From Symsagittifera roscoffensis (lineage: Eukaryota > Xenacoelomorpha > Acoela > Convolutidae), in assembly GCF_963678635.1 (NCBI RefSeq), contig NC_087067.1:18173639-18237638 (forward strand): a stretch of 64,000 nucleotides of DNA, written 5' to 3'. The notes below the pieces were generated by a model. It saw nothing but the letters and a program-made list of their open reading frames with translations, was not told where the DNA came from and did not search any database. The translations under genes and the position numbers were made by a program. How positions within the stretch are numbered: position 1 is the stretch's first letter; each line of letters starts with the position of its first letter. Below are positions 11,670 through 21,115 of this stretch, in pieces.

Positions 11670-12437
11670 CTAATCAATTCCTCTTCTCCTAGGTGACTCG
11701 TGGAGCAGTTTCTGTCTCTCCCTATTTCGGGAGTCCAATACCAGCCCTACTCGGTCCACTGGAGACAAGCTGGCTGGAGCCTCCTTTTTAGGGGACATAA
11801 ATGAAGATGTCGTCATCAACAATAGGGGCTCATCGACTTCCCAGTCGTCATCGTCTTCACTGAATTGATACTCCTGCATGGTAAAATAACTCATCGTTCA
11901 CCAGGAATTCCACCGACTCGTCGCCATGTGGCGCCAGCTCGTCGACCTTCATGTGGCGCCTCATCTAAACTCCCTTGAAAATCCTTACAACACCTCCTTT
12001 GCTTCTCCTGGCCACTTCCGGTGTGTATACGTTATTCTCTCTCTTCTGCGTCGCGAGCTGCTCCGATGCGAGGGGCAATGACTATGACAGGAGACGTAAC
12101 TTCCAGCAGCATTCTCCTGATCGGCGGGTATCGAGGTGACGAATTCCCTTAGTTCAAAGACCAGAGCCAGCGAATCCGCATCATCACGGCCAGATATGTT
12201 AGCAGAGGCATGCCACAATACTGCCTACACTCACTTATTTCCGTAGCGACCTCGTCTTCTCCGGTGACGCTCCTGTTGTGTTGTAAGAGATACTGGATCA
12301 GAAACATTCTCCAATCTTTCAACTTCCGATATGAAGCGTTTTCCAACTGCGCGCTGAACTCTCGGCTCGTCCCTGTAGTTGTTCGGTGTAACGCAGGAGC
12401 TCGAAAAAGTCACCCAAACGACCGTATGTCATCGTGA
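11670..12437 (-). pseudogene. Family B segments between the DLWFRQ module and the tail, partly deleted
   Basis: The 11,670-11,894 stretch is acidic (FSEDDDDWEVDEPLLL) and the 11,900-12,218 stretch resembles 22,905-23,446 but has lost most of the MWLAGSRP region. The 12,149-12,346 stretch (begins MENASYRKLKDWRMFLIQ) matches one unit of the triplicated segment at 23.65-24.92 kb, present here only once. This copy therefore shows the state before triplication. Several stops interrupt the frame. Confidence 0.5.
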
Positions 12438-13025
12438 TTAGGTGAGCAGTCCATCCAGCCTCAGGTCCACAAACGCTTGAGTGAAGAATTTCGCGGGTCC
12501 CTTTAGGAAGTTTTCATGGCCAAACGTCACATATAGTGCCAACACTAGGCCAATCGACAGTTTCCTGATATCCTTGACGAAGCTCGCGATCAGATTCCTG
12601 GAGGCCCTCGGATAGCACGTGGACAAGAAGAATGGCGTCCATCCCACTACCATTCCTCCCACGATTGCGTCAGATCTTTCGTATTGTGCAATTGTGGTCA
12701 AAACGTCCGCCTGGAACCTGTCCAACGACATCGTGTTCACATATTGCTTCAATTGTAGCATCATGCCTCCAGCTAGCTCCTTTTCGTTCAACAAATTCTT
12801 CGGGTACACATGTATTTCTTTGGTTACCGCTGGAGCACGTTCAAACGCGTCTTCTCCCATGGTACACACCCTCGATGACAGGTACAGCCATGAATTGGTG
12901 TGTGGCTTTGTCCTCAAGGCCAGTGCCATGAGGTCCTCTTCTCCTGATGTCAGACTCCTTCTGACAGTCCTTACCTGTGCGTTCCTGACGTAATACACTT
13001 GTCTGAACCAGAGGTCATTCGCCAC
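12438..13025 (-). pseudogene. Family B unknown module (DLWFRQVYYVRNAQ module), copy 2
   Basis: This is an open - strand stretch of 195 codons ending LDGLLT-stop, equivalent to 1,958-2,695. A one-base difference near 13,025 (CCACTGCTGCACC against CCACCTGCTGCACC in other copies) shifts it out of frame with the upstream SGNH-like ORF ending at 12,971. In other copies the two regions overlap the same way, so the ancestral protein probably continued through. Function unknown. Confidence 0.5.
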
Positions 13026-13913
13026 TGCTGCACCAGTATATGGTCATCATCCACTCCTGTTCTCAGTTTTAACAACCTGAAGACGTTGGAAATTTCCAAC
13101 CCCAGGACTTCATCCAGCACCACACGCGTCGTGCTATGCTCCTTGAATCCTTGCATGGCGTTCGATATGTCCACCCAGACGGCAGGAAGCTCAGAGCGAA
13201 GTGGATAGTAATTGTTGGGATCGACATATCTGTTCAGCGCGGGGATGACCACGTTGAATCTTCCCTCCGCTAGACTGGTAACCATCGTGTACACAAACTT
13301 CAATGGTTCAGGCAAGGCTGCATATCCCGGTGATAGCACAAAAAAAATCTTCACTACGTTTTTGGTGAAATGTTGCTGCACTGATGTCTCGACCTCGGTC
13401 AAGCCCGAAAGTAGTGTCATGATCGCCTCTCCCATGACCACATTACTGGGAACTGATCCATCCGTGCGACGAGTCATCAGCTTTCTGCTTTGTAGGTCAT
13501 CATTCAAGCCGGCTATTATGATTATTTCTGGGTTCCATGCTGAGAGTCCTCTGCACGCTTATCCTCATGCCCACTGCCTGTCCCCAATCCAGTTCGGGAG
13601 CTGTTAGGAAAATCACGTCTGGCCAAAAGAGAGAGCGAGGCGTATAGAGATAGTCTGAACTAGCCAATATGAGATATTTGGCACTCTTGATACCGAGGGG
13701 GTCATAGGCAGCAAACAGACTATCACCCATTGGTACTTTCAGTCCTTCATATCTCCTATCGTCCCCTTCCACCGAGGTCGCTCGAGGATAATCTCTTGAG
13801 TACTCATCAGACAATTGGTCCGGTGGCTTGGAGAACTGCCAATACATTTTGTGGTGTTTATTGTTGGGCCTGTTTTCTGCCACGAACATGCCCCTGCGGG
13901 GTGGTCGTGTCAA
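12971..13913 (-). pseudogene. Family B second SGNH/GDSL-like domain, copy 2
   Basis: Two - strand frames, 13,913-13,500 (137 codons) and 13,507-12,971 (178 codons), cover the module that is continuous at 25,623-27,062. The first carries VPMGDSLFAAYD, a GDS motif like SGNH block I, and LTAPELDWGQAVGMR. In this copy the block III-like SLNDDL motif has been changed by a small deletion near 13,525 that also causes the frame split. SGNH hydrolases cleave ester bonds with Ser, Asp and His. The His block is not obvious, so activity is doubtful even for the ancestral form. Confidence 0.45.
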
Positions 13914-13940
13914 GTCTCTGACCCTTCGACGGACGTAGGT

Positions 13941-14336
13941 TTAGGGGTCCGAAGGTATTGTCCTGAGGCAATTCATCGAGATCCACAAACCTGAGCGTGG
14001 TAGCGGAGCTAAACTGCTCCTGTTCTGCCAATAGCCAGTCCACAATCCCGACACCGTGGGGCCATCTCCGTACATCAATTTTCTAGCATATGATCGGCAC
14101 GTTAACTTATTCATATTTAAGCTCGCCAGCATGTCAGCTTCATATTGTCGCCAACCGCTGGGATCTGGACGGTTCCAGAGCAGCAAACTGTTTGGTTGAA
14201 TGTCCTCTGCCGATGCAGTACTCGCCGATGGGTTTCCTACAGGAGCACGGGTCGTCTCGGGCAAGTTACTTGCCCTCGCTGAGGTTTGACAACTCGTTTG
14301 GTTCTGATAATTAGGTCTCCCTAGCCGGCTCTCCAA
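13941..14336 (-). pseudogene. Family B linker between the two SGNH-type regions, copy 2
   Basis: This is an open - strand frame of 131 codons containing WNRPDPSGWRQYEADML and LTCRSYARKLMYGDG. It follows the stop of the upstream ORF at 14,340 by a few bases. In the 25.6-27.1 kb copy the same text is fused in frame with the second SGNH-like domain. Here a deletion of about 18 bp near 14,050 (the text between the YGDGPTVSGL and the WLLAEQEQF motifs) shifts the frame. Pro/Ser/Ala-rich start, helical middle, no recognised domain. Confidence 0.5.
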
Positions 14337-14339
14337 CGG

Positions 14340-15806
14340 TTATCTTCTAGGAGGGGGAGCAGTCCCTAGCCTTTCTCTCACATCTGAGCTAGGAGCTGCA
14401 GGAACAGAACTACTCGCTTCCGTTACCAGAGGCCTAAGACGACTGGCGAGTGGCTCTGGCACATTGCCTCTCACTCTTCCTCCACCAGTCAAACTGGTCC
14501 GAGCCAGAGAGTCAGTCGTCCTTAATTCTCCTTCTTTTTCCTCGATCCTTGTCTGGAAGACGTCATTGATCCATCGCCTTCCTTGCAGTTTTTTGAAGTG
14601 TATGCCATTCCTGGTGAGCGCGAGATGGTCAGTCATACGCAACGTGATTTCGAGATCCATGAGCCGTAACCCGCCTGGATTGCTCCTCACTAGATTGCGG
14701 ATCATCTCATTCCATCGGGTTACGTTGCCATTCAGGAAATCAGTCACTGGCGTACCCACATCCGGGTTCTGCGGGATTGTACACAGCACCACGAGCCTCG
14801 GCTTATATTTTTCTTTTAACTCATTCAAAAGGCAGACCAGCAGGGGATCCCACTTGCCCTCTGGGGTAACCGGTGCACATTTTAATGGCTTGGGCCACGG
14901 AGGCCCCTCCAAAAGATAGGGAGTGGTCTGACCACTCACAAAGATCTCGTTCAGATCCCTCAGTAAGCTATCTGCTATCGCCAGATGACGACTCCCTGAA
15001 GGAATTGCTTGATTGCTTATGGCAGGTTTCCAGCGCATGCCGTTCAGGAAGGCTCGAGGATGCTGTGCAGCCACTTGCAAGAAGAAATTGCGGAACGCAA
15101 GATTCCTCCTGATGTCCACCACACGAGATCTTAAGGCCGGACCCGCTGGCACTATGGCTCGTGATGTTTGCTCTGAATTGCTGGAAGAGCGGTCCGTGCG
15201 TTGGGAAGTTACGACCCTACCCAGCGTCCGTCCGCTGGTCCTGATGATTTCGCTCATCGCTGCTCTGGCTACCTGATTGAACGACTCTTGCAATTGGGGA
15301 GCCATATAGGTATCCGAAGGGTCAGGTATTGTGTTCCTATAACTCGAGGCAGATAACGACGTCTGTGAAGGGGCCACGGACTCCCTGAAGATACACAGCT
15401 CCTCTGTCTTCGTCCTGGAAGGCGCGTCCTTATACCCATCTGAGTTCATCGTCGCCAGGACCTCAGGTGAAATTTGGCCCACCTTCGCAGTGTACAACTC
15501 TTTAAGGTACTCTATCTTTTCCTCCTTGAGAGTTATCTGTAGTTCATCGTGTTTCTTCTTCCATTCGTCTTGTTCCCGGGCTGTTGCCTTGTGTTCCTCC
15601 AACTTGGCATGCAACTCCTGCCAGTCTTTCTCCATCTTGTCTAAGGTCTCAGTAGTTTCCGAAATCTGGATCTCCATTTCGCACATCCTGACTTTCTTCG
15701 GCGGAGCTGCTGCTGTTGGGGAATCTGCCGAATGTGATGGGCCCGGCCCACCACGTGATCGCTTAGCTCCAATGAGAGGACGCATAGGCCGAACAGGTAG
15801 GGGCAT
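14340..15806 (-). CDS. Family B ORF2: coiled coil plus SGNH/GDSL hydrolase domain (488 codons, catalytically damaged)
   Basis: This is the longest ORF in the window, in the place of an envelope gene. Residues 1-40 are basic and Pro-rich (KRSRGG). Residues about 44-105 form a coiled coil. Residues 110-225 are Ser/Thr-rich. The SGNH fold occupies about 225-425, with block I as IADSLL (278-282, nucleophile Ser280), a beta-strand RLVVLCTIPQNPD (337-349) and block V as TRNGIHF (398-404). The 27 kb and 35 kb copies carry LGTNDIS (block III) and TRDGIHF (block V). Here block III is deleted between residues 309 and 310, and the block V Asp is Asn. The frame remains open although the active site is lost. 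SGNH enzymes hydrolyse esters; the substrate is unknown. The true start is probably further upstream, at about 16,140. Confidence 0.75.
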   Translation of the reverse strand: MPLPVRPMRPLIGAKRSRGGPGPSHSADSPTAAAPPKKVRMCEMEIQISETTETLDKMEKDWQELHAKLEEHKATAREQDEWKKKHDELQITLKEEKIEYLKELYTAKVGQISPEVLATMNSDGYKDAPSRTKTEELCIFRESVAPSQTSLSASSYRNTIPDPSDTYMAPQLQESFNQVARAAMSEIIRTSGRTLGRVVTSQRTDRSSSNSEQTSRAIVPAGPALRSRVVDIRRNLAFRNFFLQVAAQHPRAFLNGMRWKPAISNQAIPSGSRHLAIADSLLRDLNEIFVSGQTTPYLLEGPPWPKPLKCAPVTPEGKWDPLLVCLLNELKEKYKPRLVVLCTIPQNPDVGTPVTDFLNGNVTRWNEMIRNLVRSNPGGLRLMDLEITLRMTDHLALTRNGIHFKKLQGRRWINDVFQTRIEEKEGELRTTDSLARTSLTGGGRVRGNVPEPLASRLRPLVTEASSSVPAAPSSDVRERLGTAPPPRR

Positions 15807-15878
15807 CTCCCCTAGCCGGTGATTCCTTTGATCGCCTAGTCCGGGTTCACGAGCAAAGTCGTGGCCAGAAATTTCTCC

Positions 15879-16208
15879 TCATCGCCATCTCATGAGTCTG
15901 TTTCGGCCTCTCTCGGCGGTATTGAACTCGTCGAAGGCCAACATCAAGATCACTTCCGTCGTGGAATGGTCCTCACGGCCTTCTCTCCCCATTGAATTAA
16001 GGAGTGCAACGGTGAACATCGCCAACTCCGGGTCTTCTAGTGCGAAATTACAATCCATTAAGCGTTGATATATCTCGCCTAGAGTCGTTCCTAGGCTCGC
16101 TGAGATGAAATCCATCAAGTTGTTAGTATCACTCATTCTTCTTTGCATAGATCTCGTGTTTTCTTTCTTCGATTTCAATTCGAGTTCAATAAACAAGCGT
16201 GCGATCAA
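15879..16208 (-). pseudogene. Family B ORF2 N-terminal region, copy 2
   Basis: This is a 109-codon - strand frame. An internal ATG gives MSDTNNLMDFISASLG, the likely real start, at about 16,135. A helical region follows with FALEDPELAMFTVALLN and FNTAERGRNRLMRW. A stop just after MRW at 15,879 cuts it from the coiled-coil/SGNH ORF. In the 28.3-28.7 kb and 36.1-36.5 kb copies the same sequence reads through MSGHDFAREPGLGEQ into the KRSRG region, showing they were one protein. The untranslated leader upstream (16,210-16,560) contains TTTTAG, a possible splice acceptor for a subgenomic RNA. Confidence 0.6.
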
Positions 16209-16568
16209 TCACGATCTAAAAGATAAGTCACAACTTAGATTATTCCTTACGAGCTGTTTCATCTCCAAGATAAAACATCATTCGCATCTTTTAAAAACAG
16301 TCAATTGAAATTCTCTTTTTGTTCTTAGTTTAAAGGCTAGCACCAAGGTGGATCGTTCACCTGCAATCTTGTAAAGTTAACATAAATGAGCGCTGTCACC
16401 TTTCGTACCTGCAGTGTTCCAGGTTTCCATGACATAAACATCACATAAAACATAACCTACCGATAACAAAACATTCGAATATCACACACCAACACTTTCA
16501 CATAAGAACCTAATCCGTATCCCTAAAAAGTAAATCTAATCAAAACTACTTGGCACTGAACGTGGCTC

Positions 16569-17034
16569 TCAGCAGATGCTCAGATAGTAATTCTCATGCA
16601 AGTATACCTCTATGTCCGATTCTGAAAATATTACATGTACTAGGACTTATAGCTCTCTTGGATGCAGTTTTTCCCTATTGGGATCATAGACTGGTAAAGA
16701 CAGAGAGAGAGGTCACTCCTCTCTCAACCAGGAACTCCCTGAGACGAGTTAAGGCCAGCACCAAGCTCTCGGGATTCACTTGTTGTCTATTAGTCGCCTT
16801 AGTTACCAGGAAACACAAATATTTCCCTGATATCTGTGATGCAACAGGGGGCAGCGCTATCATCCCTCCCACACTAAGCCTCTGTTTCCATAAGAACTCG
16901 ATATTCTTGTACTCTCTCTTAAAGTCGGCTGCTAGTGCTGTTTTAAAACTTACATCCGCGGTTATCGCTATAGTGCACGTACGTTCCGTGAGTATGAAAT
17001 CACTATCTGTGACAATAATGTTGTTTGAGTAGTG
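16569..17034 (-). pseudogene. Family B macro domain (ADP-ribose-binding type), most complete copy
   Basis: The - strand reads through TADVSFKTALAADFKREY, then VGGMIALPPVASQ, SGKYLCFLVTKATNRQ, NPESLVLALTRLREFLVERG and VTSLSV. This order matches the macro fold: the early strand and helix with A-x-x-F-K-x-x-Y, the mid VGG loop, the Y-x-x-F-L-V-T-K strand, the long S-L-x-x-A-L-x-x-L helix and the G-V-T-S-L strand. A frameshift in a CT-rich run at about 16,700 and one nonsense codon at about 16,634 separate it from the C-terminal VYDPNR and VYLHE strands, which end at 16,569. Macro domains bind or remove ADP-ribose. It lies after the integrase and before ORF2. The assignment is by eye and has not been confirmed by a profile search. 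Confidence 0.7.
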
Positions 17035-17097
17035 ATTCGGTAGATCATAATATGATTCAAAAATTCGTCAAAAAGGCGGATTTTTAGCGTTTTTGCC

Positions 17098-17337
17098 CTA
17101 CTTTTCCAGTTCTCCTGTCTCTCTTGCCGATTTTAATTTTTTGATCATAAAATTTTCGGTGTGGGTGAGTCTTACCTCCCACTCCCCGGACAAAAATGTC
17201 CATCGACGTCCCCGTCGATCCCCCAGGATCGAGCAGATCGAGATTGGATTCTGGAACACGTAAGGGACCATCTGGAGCGACCCAGTTGGACTCGGTTTTG
17301 TCGTGATGCTAGTCTGATCGACATCTTGAATCTTCAA
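17098..17337 (-). pseudogene. Family B post-integrase segment, copy a
   Basis: This is an open - strand frame of 79 codons starting KIQDVDQTS, lying between the integrase remnant and the macro domain. Equivalents are 18,492-18,731, 30,724-30,912 and 38,589-38,777. In those last two the frame is shifted after VDQTS. It contains no recognised motif. It probably belonged to the long C-terminal extension of the pol polyprotein. Confidence 0.45.
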
Positions 17338-17426
17338 GATTGCTCCTTCGGATCTGCACGTAGATTATGGAGCCATTCGAGTTCAAACTTGTCAACTCTT
17401 GCTCCTGTGTCTTTTTCATCTCAGTA

Positions 17427-17881
17427 TCAAACTCCACTTCCGGTTAAGAGTGATTGTCGATCCAGTCCTGCTCTGTGTTCTTGACCAGGTTGATCTCTTG
17501 TGTCACCACTATTTCGTCCAGGCCCACTATTGCATACTTTTTGATGATTGATTTGCACCAGCTCATTAAATCCTGATGATTCTATTGACTGAAGATTAAA
17601 TCTCAGATTCCTGAGGTCTTTTGCCTGCTGACATGACAATCATACAGAGATCCACTTCTCACAGGCCTCAAGCCAGGCCACTCAAACAGCTTCTGTTTCC
17701 GGTTAAACACTTTTTCCACGCCTTGATGGCTCATCTGATCATGTGAACGAAAGAGCAATTCAAATTGATATAACTGTGGTAGCACTATCGAATTGTATTT
17801 GTAAAGGACTTTCACCTCTTCCTTGGGTTTGCACGCCATAATTCTGTCTTTATTCAAATATAGCAAATCCTTTCTCTTCAA
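17427..17881 (-). pseudogene. Family B integrase: zinc-binding domain and start of core, copy a
   Basis: The - strand frames 17,881-17,603 and 17,639-17,427 give the integrase zinc-binding region. It reads LLFRSHDQMSHQGVEKV with the two His and then CQQAKDLRNL with Cys. The core follows as NELVQINHQKV, where Asn stands in the position of the usual first Asp. A frameshift lies between the two Cys-containing parts. After about 17,510 the rest of the catalytic core is missing, and the sequence passes into the post-integrase segment. It differs clearly from the family A integrase at 3-7 kb, so two lineages are present. Confidence 0.7.
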
Positions 17882-18183
17882 GTAAAACTGTTTAAAATTT
17901 TATAGCCGTACCTGGCTTTGAGATATGTCTTCATCACGTTTACTTGTCGGCTATTTATCTACGAGGCATGGGCATCGTCCATCAACTTGACACACCATAT
18001 CTTTTTCAAAGGTGTTGCTTCTTGCACTGATGGTTCCAGGTTGGTACGAACGACCGTAGCATGCGGAAGTAATCTAGTCGGACGTTTCGACACTGCTTTT
18101 AATTCGAGTTAATATGCGGTATTATCGACTACAGTGCCCTCCTCATCGGATATATATCTGTCGCTGTCTGGGTCTTGGTGCGT

Positions 18184-18731
18184 TTAGTCGCCTTAGTTAC
18201 CAGGAAACACAAATATTTCCCTGATATCTGTGATGCAACAGGGGACAGCGCTATCATCCCTCCCACACTAAGCCTCTGTTTCCATAAGAACTCGATATTC
18301 TTGTACTCTCTCTTAAAGTCGGCTGCTAGTGCTGTTTTAAAACTTACATCCGCGGTTATCGCTATAGTGCACGTACGTTCCGTGAGTATGAAATCACTAT
18401 CTGTGACAATAATGTTGTTTGAGTAGTGATTCGGTAGATCATAATATGATTCAAAAATTCGTCCAAAAGGCGGATTTTTAGCGTTTTTGCCCTACTTTTC
18501 CAGTTCTCCTGTCTCTCTTGCCGATTTTAATTTTTTGATCATAAAATTTTCGGTGTGGGTGAGTCTTACCTCCCACTCCCCGGACAAAAATGTCCATCGA
18601 CGTCCCCGTCGATCCCCCAGGATCGAGCAGATCGAGATTGGATTCTGGAACACGTAAGGGACCATCTGGAGCGACCCAGTTGGACTCGGTGTTGTCGTGA
18701 TGCTAGTCTGATCGACATCTTGAATCTTCAA
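18184..18731 (-). pseudogene. Family B macro domain (truncated) and post-integrase segment, copy b
   Basis: The 18,492-18,731 stretch repeats the KIQDVDQTS segment. The 18,184-18,430 stretch carries the first half of the macro domain, up to the FLVTKAT strand, where the tandem-duplication joint cuts it. The second helix and final strands are absent, so this macro copy is dead by structure. CCC to CTC-type differences from copy a are few. Confidence 0.65.
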
Positions 18732-18820
18732 GATTGCTCCTTCGGATCTGCACGTAGATTATGGAGCCATTCGAGTTCAAACTTGTCAACTCTTGCTCCT
18801 GCGTCTTTTTCATCTCAGTA

Positions 18821-19275
18821 TCAAACTCCACTTCCGGTTAAGAGTGATTGTCGATCCAGTCCTGCTCTGTGTTCTTGACCAGGTTGATCTCTTGTGTCAC
18901 CACTATTTCGTCCAGGCCCACTATTGCATACTTTTTGATGATTGATTTGCACCAGCTCATTAAATCCTGATGATTCTATTGACTGAAGATTAAATCTCAG
19001 ATTCCTGAGGTCTTTTGCCTGCTGACATGACAATCATACAGAGATCCACTTCTCACAGGCCTCAAGCCAGGCCACTCAAACAGCTTCTGTTTCCGGTTAA
19101 ACACTTTTTCCACGCCTTGATGGCTCATCTGATCATGTGAACGAAAGAGCAATTCAAATTGATACAACTGTGGTAGCACTATCGAATTGTATTTGTAAAG
19201 GACTTTCACCTCTTCCTTGGGTTTGCACGCCATAATTCTGTTTTTATTCAAATATAGCAAATCCTTTCTCTTCAA
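18821..19275 (-). pseudogene. Family B integrase remnant, copy b
   Basis: This is near-identical to 17,427-17,881, with the same HH-CC zinc-binding text, the same frameshift, the same Asn for Asp in QINHQK and the same missing core. These defects therefore predate the 1,394 bp duplication. Confidence 0.7.
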
Positions 19276-19577
19276 GTAAAACTGTTTAAAATTTTATAGC
19301 CGTACCTGGCTTTGAGATATGTCTTCATCACGTTTACTTGTCGGCTATTTATCTACGAGGCATGGGCATCGTCCATCAACTTGACACACCATATCTTTTT
19401 CAAAGGTGTTGCTTCTTGCACTGATGGTTCCAGGTTGGTACGAACGACCGCAGCATGCGGAAGTAATCTAGTCGGACGTTTCGACACTGCTTTTAATTCG
19501 AGTTAATATGCGGTATTATCGACTACAGTGCCCTCCTCATCGGATATATATCTGTCGCTGTCTGGGTCTTGGTGCGT

Positions 19578-19850
19578 TTATCGATCCAACCCGCGCTGTT
19601 TCTTTTCCACAAACAAGGAATGAATCGCAATCTCCCAGACGTCGGAGTTGGAAGTAGTTTCCGATGCATTCTCCCAGAACTGAGGCCTCGAGTCATCACT
19701 TGAGCTGATTGATTCTGCATCATCGTTTTCTGACTTGTTTATGATGTTTCTCGACCCCACGGACAAATTTCTGTCCCATGGTGGCTCTGAAGTCGGCTCC
19801 CAGGACAACATTCTGTCCGGGCCTGAAGGTGCAAGACTCCCCGGACTACG
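19578..19850 (-). pseudogene. Family B RNase H-integrase spacer, copy 2
   Basis: The - strand carries SISSSDDSRPQFWENASETT, an acidic Ser-rich segment repeated at 39,109-39,477, where it follows the RNase H region. It therefore links the RT-RNase H block at 40 kb with the integrase block at 19 kb as one family. At about 19,850 the sequence changes to the + strand family A tail, a rearrangement joint. Confidence 0.6.
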
Positions 19851-20272
19851 TAGCTTACAAATCGGCAAGGAGATCAGAATCTTGTCTTCGTTTTTTAGGC
19901 ATCGAGGACCCGATGGCGCCTCAACATAGTATGTTCCGGAAAGGTGAACAAACAGGGCTGACAACAAAATTGACAAAAAAGGAGCAATCAACGCTACAGG
20001 AGCATAGCAACAAACAAACCAGCCCAACCAAACGGCGGAGCGAACCAATGAGAAAGAGGACGGGTGGACGTCCGTGTGACAAACCGCGAGAACTGAGTCT
20101 TTCCTCACTGGAGAAAAGCGCAAAAACTCAAGCCCCGACCAAGGAAACAACAAGTGACACGGAGAGCAACAAGTCTTCAAATTCAGAATCGGCCGAACCA
20201 TCGCCCAAAAGGGCTAACCAAAAAAAAACACCGCCAGCAACAGCCTCAACTTCAGCGAACAGGACACCATAG
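19850..20272 (+). pseudogene. Family A tail ORF, N-terminal part, copy 3
   Basis: A + strand frame is open from 19,778 and matches family A text from about 19,850. It is rich in Lys, Ser and Thr and carries RKRTGGRPCDKPRE (GRP core with basic flanks, AT-hook-like) and EPSPKRANQKK. It ends at a TAG at 20,270, where the 7.4 kb copy has a sense codon. The part after this stop continues in the same frame at 20,303. Confidence 0.6.
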
Positions 20273-20274
20273 AG

Positions 20275-20713
20275 ACGCTCCACTCGCCAACATCAGTCAG
20301 CCTTGGCAAAAGCTTCTGGGGACCCCATCCCGATAAATACCATCGAAGAGTCAACCACACACAGAAAGCCGGTGAATTTCAACATTGATTCGCCATCAGA
20401 TCAAATATACCCTCCGACGAAAACAAACCTCAAATCGCTCATTCAGGAAATGGGCTTCGCGGACAAATCACCCGAGTATCAGGCGTCTATGAATTTTCTG
20501 GAGGCGATCAGCCCGAAAAACGAGGCGAAACAAGCGGACGAAGTTATCGACCTCATTTCGTCAGACGAAAGCCCGAACAAAATTGATATCCTAAATTATG
20601 AAAATAAAAAAGCAGCATTGAATCGGACAACATCACAATTAATGATGCCACACAAGAGGAACACGAAAAACTTGAAGATGATAACAACAACCAATAAGTG
20701 GAAGAAACGATGA
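20275..20713 (+). pseudogene. Family A tail ORF, C-terminal part with SUMO-interaction-like motif, copy 3
   Basis: This is the best preserved copy of the tail end. It is in frame with the preceding part after one stop and open to 20,713. It contains NFNIDSPSDQIY, then MGFADKSPEY, and at 20,543-20,572 the sequence VIDLISSDES. That is a hydrophobic V-I-x-L core followed by Ser and acidic residues, the classical form of a SUMO-interacting motif. The last 40 residues appear to be in a shifted frame relative to the 7.8 kb copy. The function is not known; the motif suggests contact with sumoylated nuclear proteins. Confidence 0.55.
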
Positions 20714-20782
20714 AATAGCAAAAAATAGGCAAGAGGGAGAAAATGGGACTATAGAACTCAAAAATTGAAACTTAAATTTTTT

Positions 20783-20795
20783 AGAGAAGAGGGAG
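20783..20795 (+). promoter_or_regulatory. Polypurine tract, copy 3
   Basis: AGAGAAGAGGGAG is immediately followed by TGTCATCCGG, identical to the 9,118 copy. It is probably the plus-strand primer site at the 3' end of family A. Confidence 0.55.
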
Positions 20796-21115
20796 TGTCA
20801 TCCGGTACGGATCAGTAAATTTATCAACGTTGTTATTTATTAATTTGATGAACATATTTATATACATTGTTTGGTCATTTGACCTTGATGCGGCTGCATT
20901 TATCAATCCGTTCGGATTCATCAATCCGTTTACGGCTGCATTCATCAATCCGCTCGATTTCATCATAATCACGCTCATATATTGAGGTATGACAACCACC
21001 ATATGCGTAGGATATTTACTATTACAATATGGCGCGGAGCTCAAACCCACCAGATATTTTGAGCCAGTAGGTCTAAGATAAGCCTCACTATCTTTCAAAT
21101 TCATCTCGTTTTCCA
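20796..21115. repeat. Junction module J3, with the longest - strand reading frame
   Basis: This is the third copy of the TGTCATCC module. Here the - strand frame runs without a stop from 21,332 through the whole module to 20,781 (183 codons). It joins family B text (SEMELIANCHGLTEVNLIT) to YPTHMVVVIPQ and an Asn/Gly/Leu-rich repeat. This continuity suggests the module may encode the C-terminus of the last family B ORF and not be only an LTR. Confidence 0.5.

Larger units (their letters stand above)
16790..19577. repeat. 1,394 bp tandem duplication (integrase remnant to macro domain)
   Basis: TAGTCGCCTTAGTTACCAGG at 16,791 recurs at 18,185, and every feature between recurs at +1,394 (17,098/18,492; 17,603/18,997; 17,918/19,312). 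The second copy ends at 19,577, where TTTA meets unrelated sequence. The junctions share TTA. Few substitutions separate the copies, so the duplication is recent. Confidence 0.9.
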
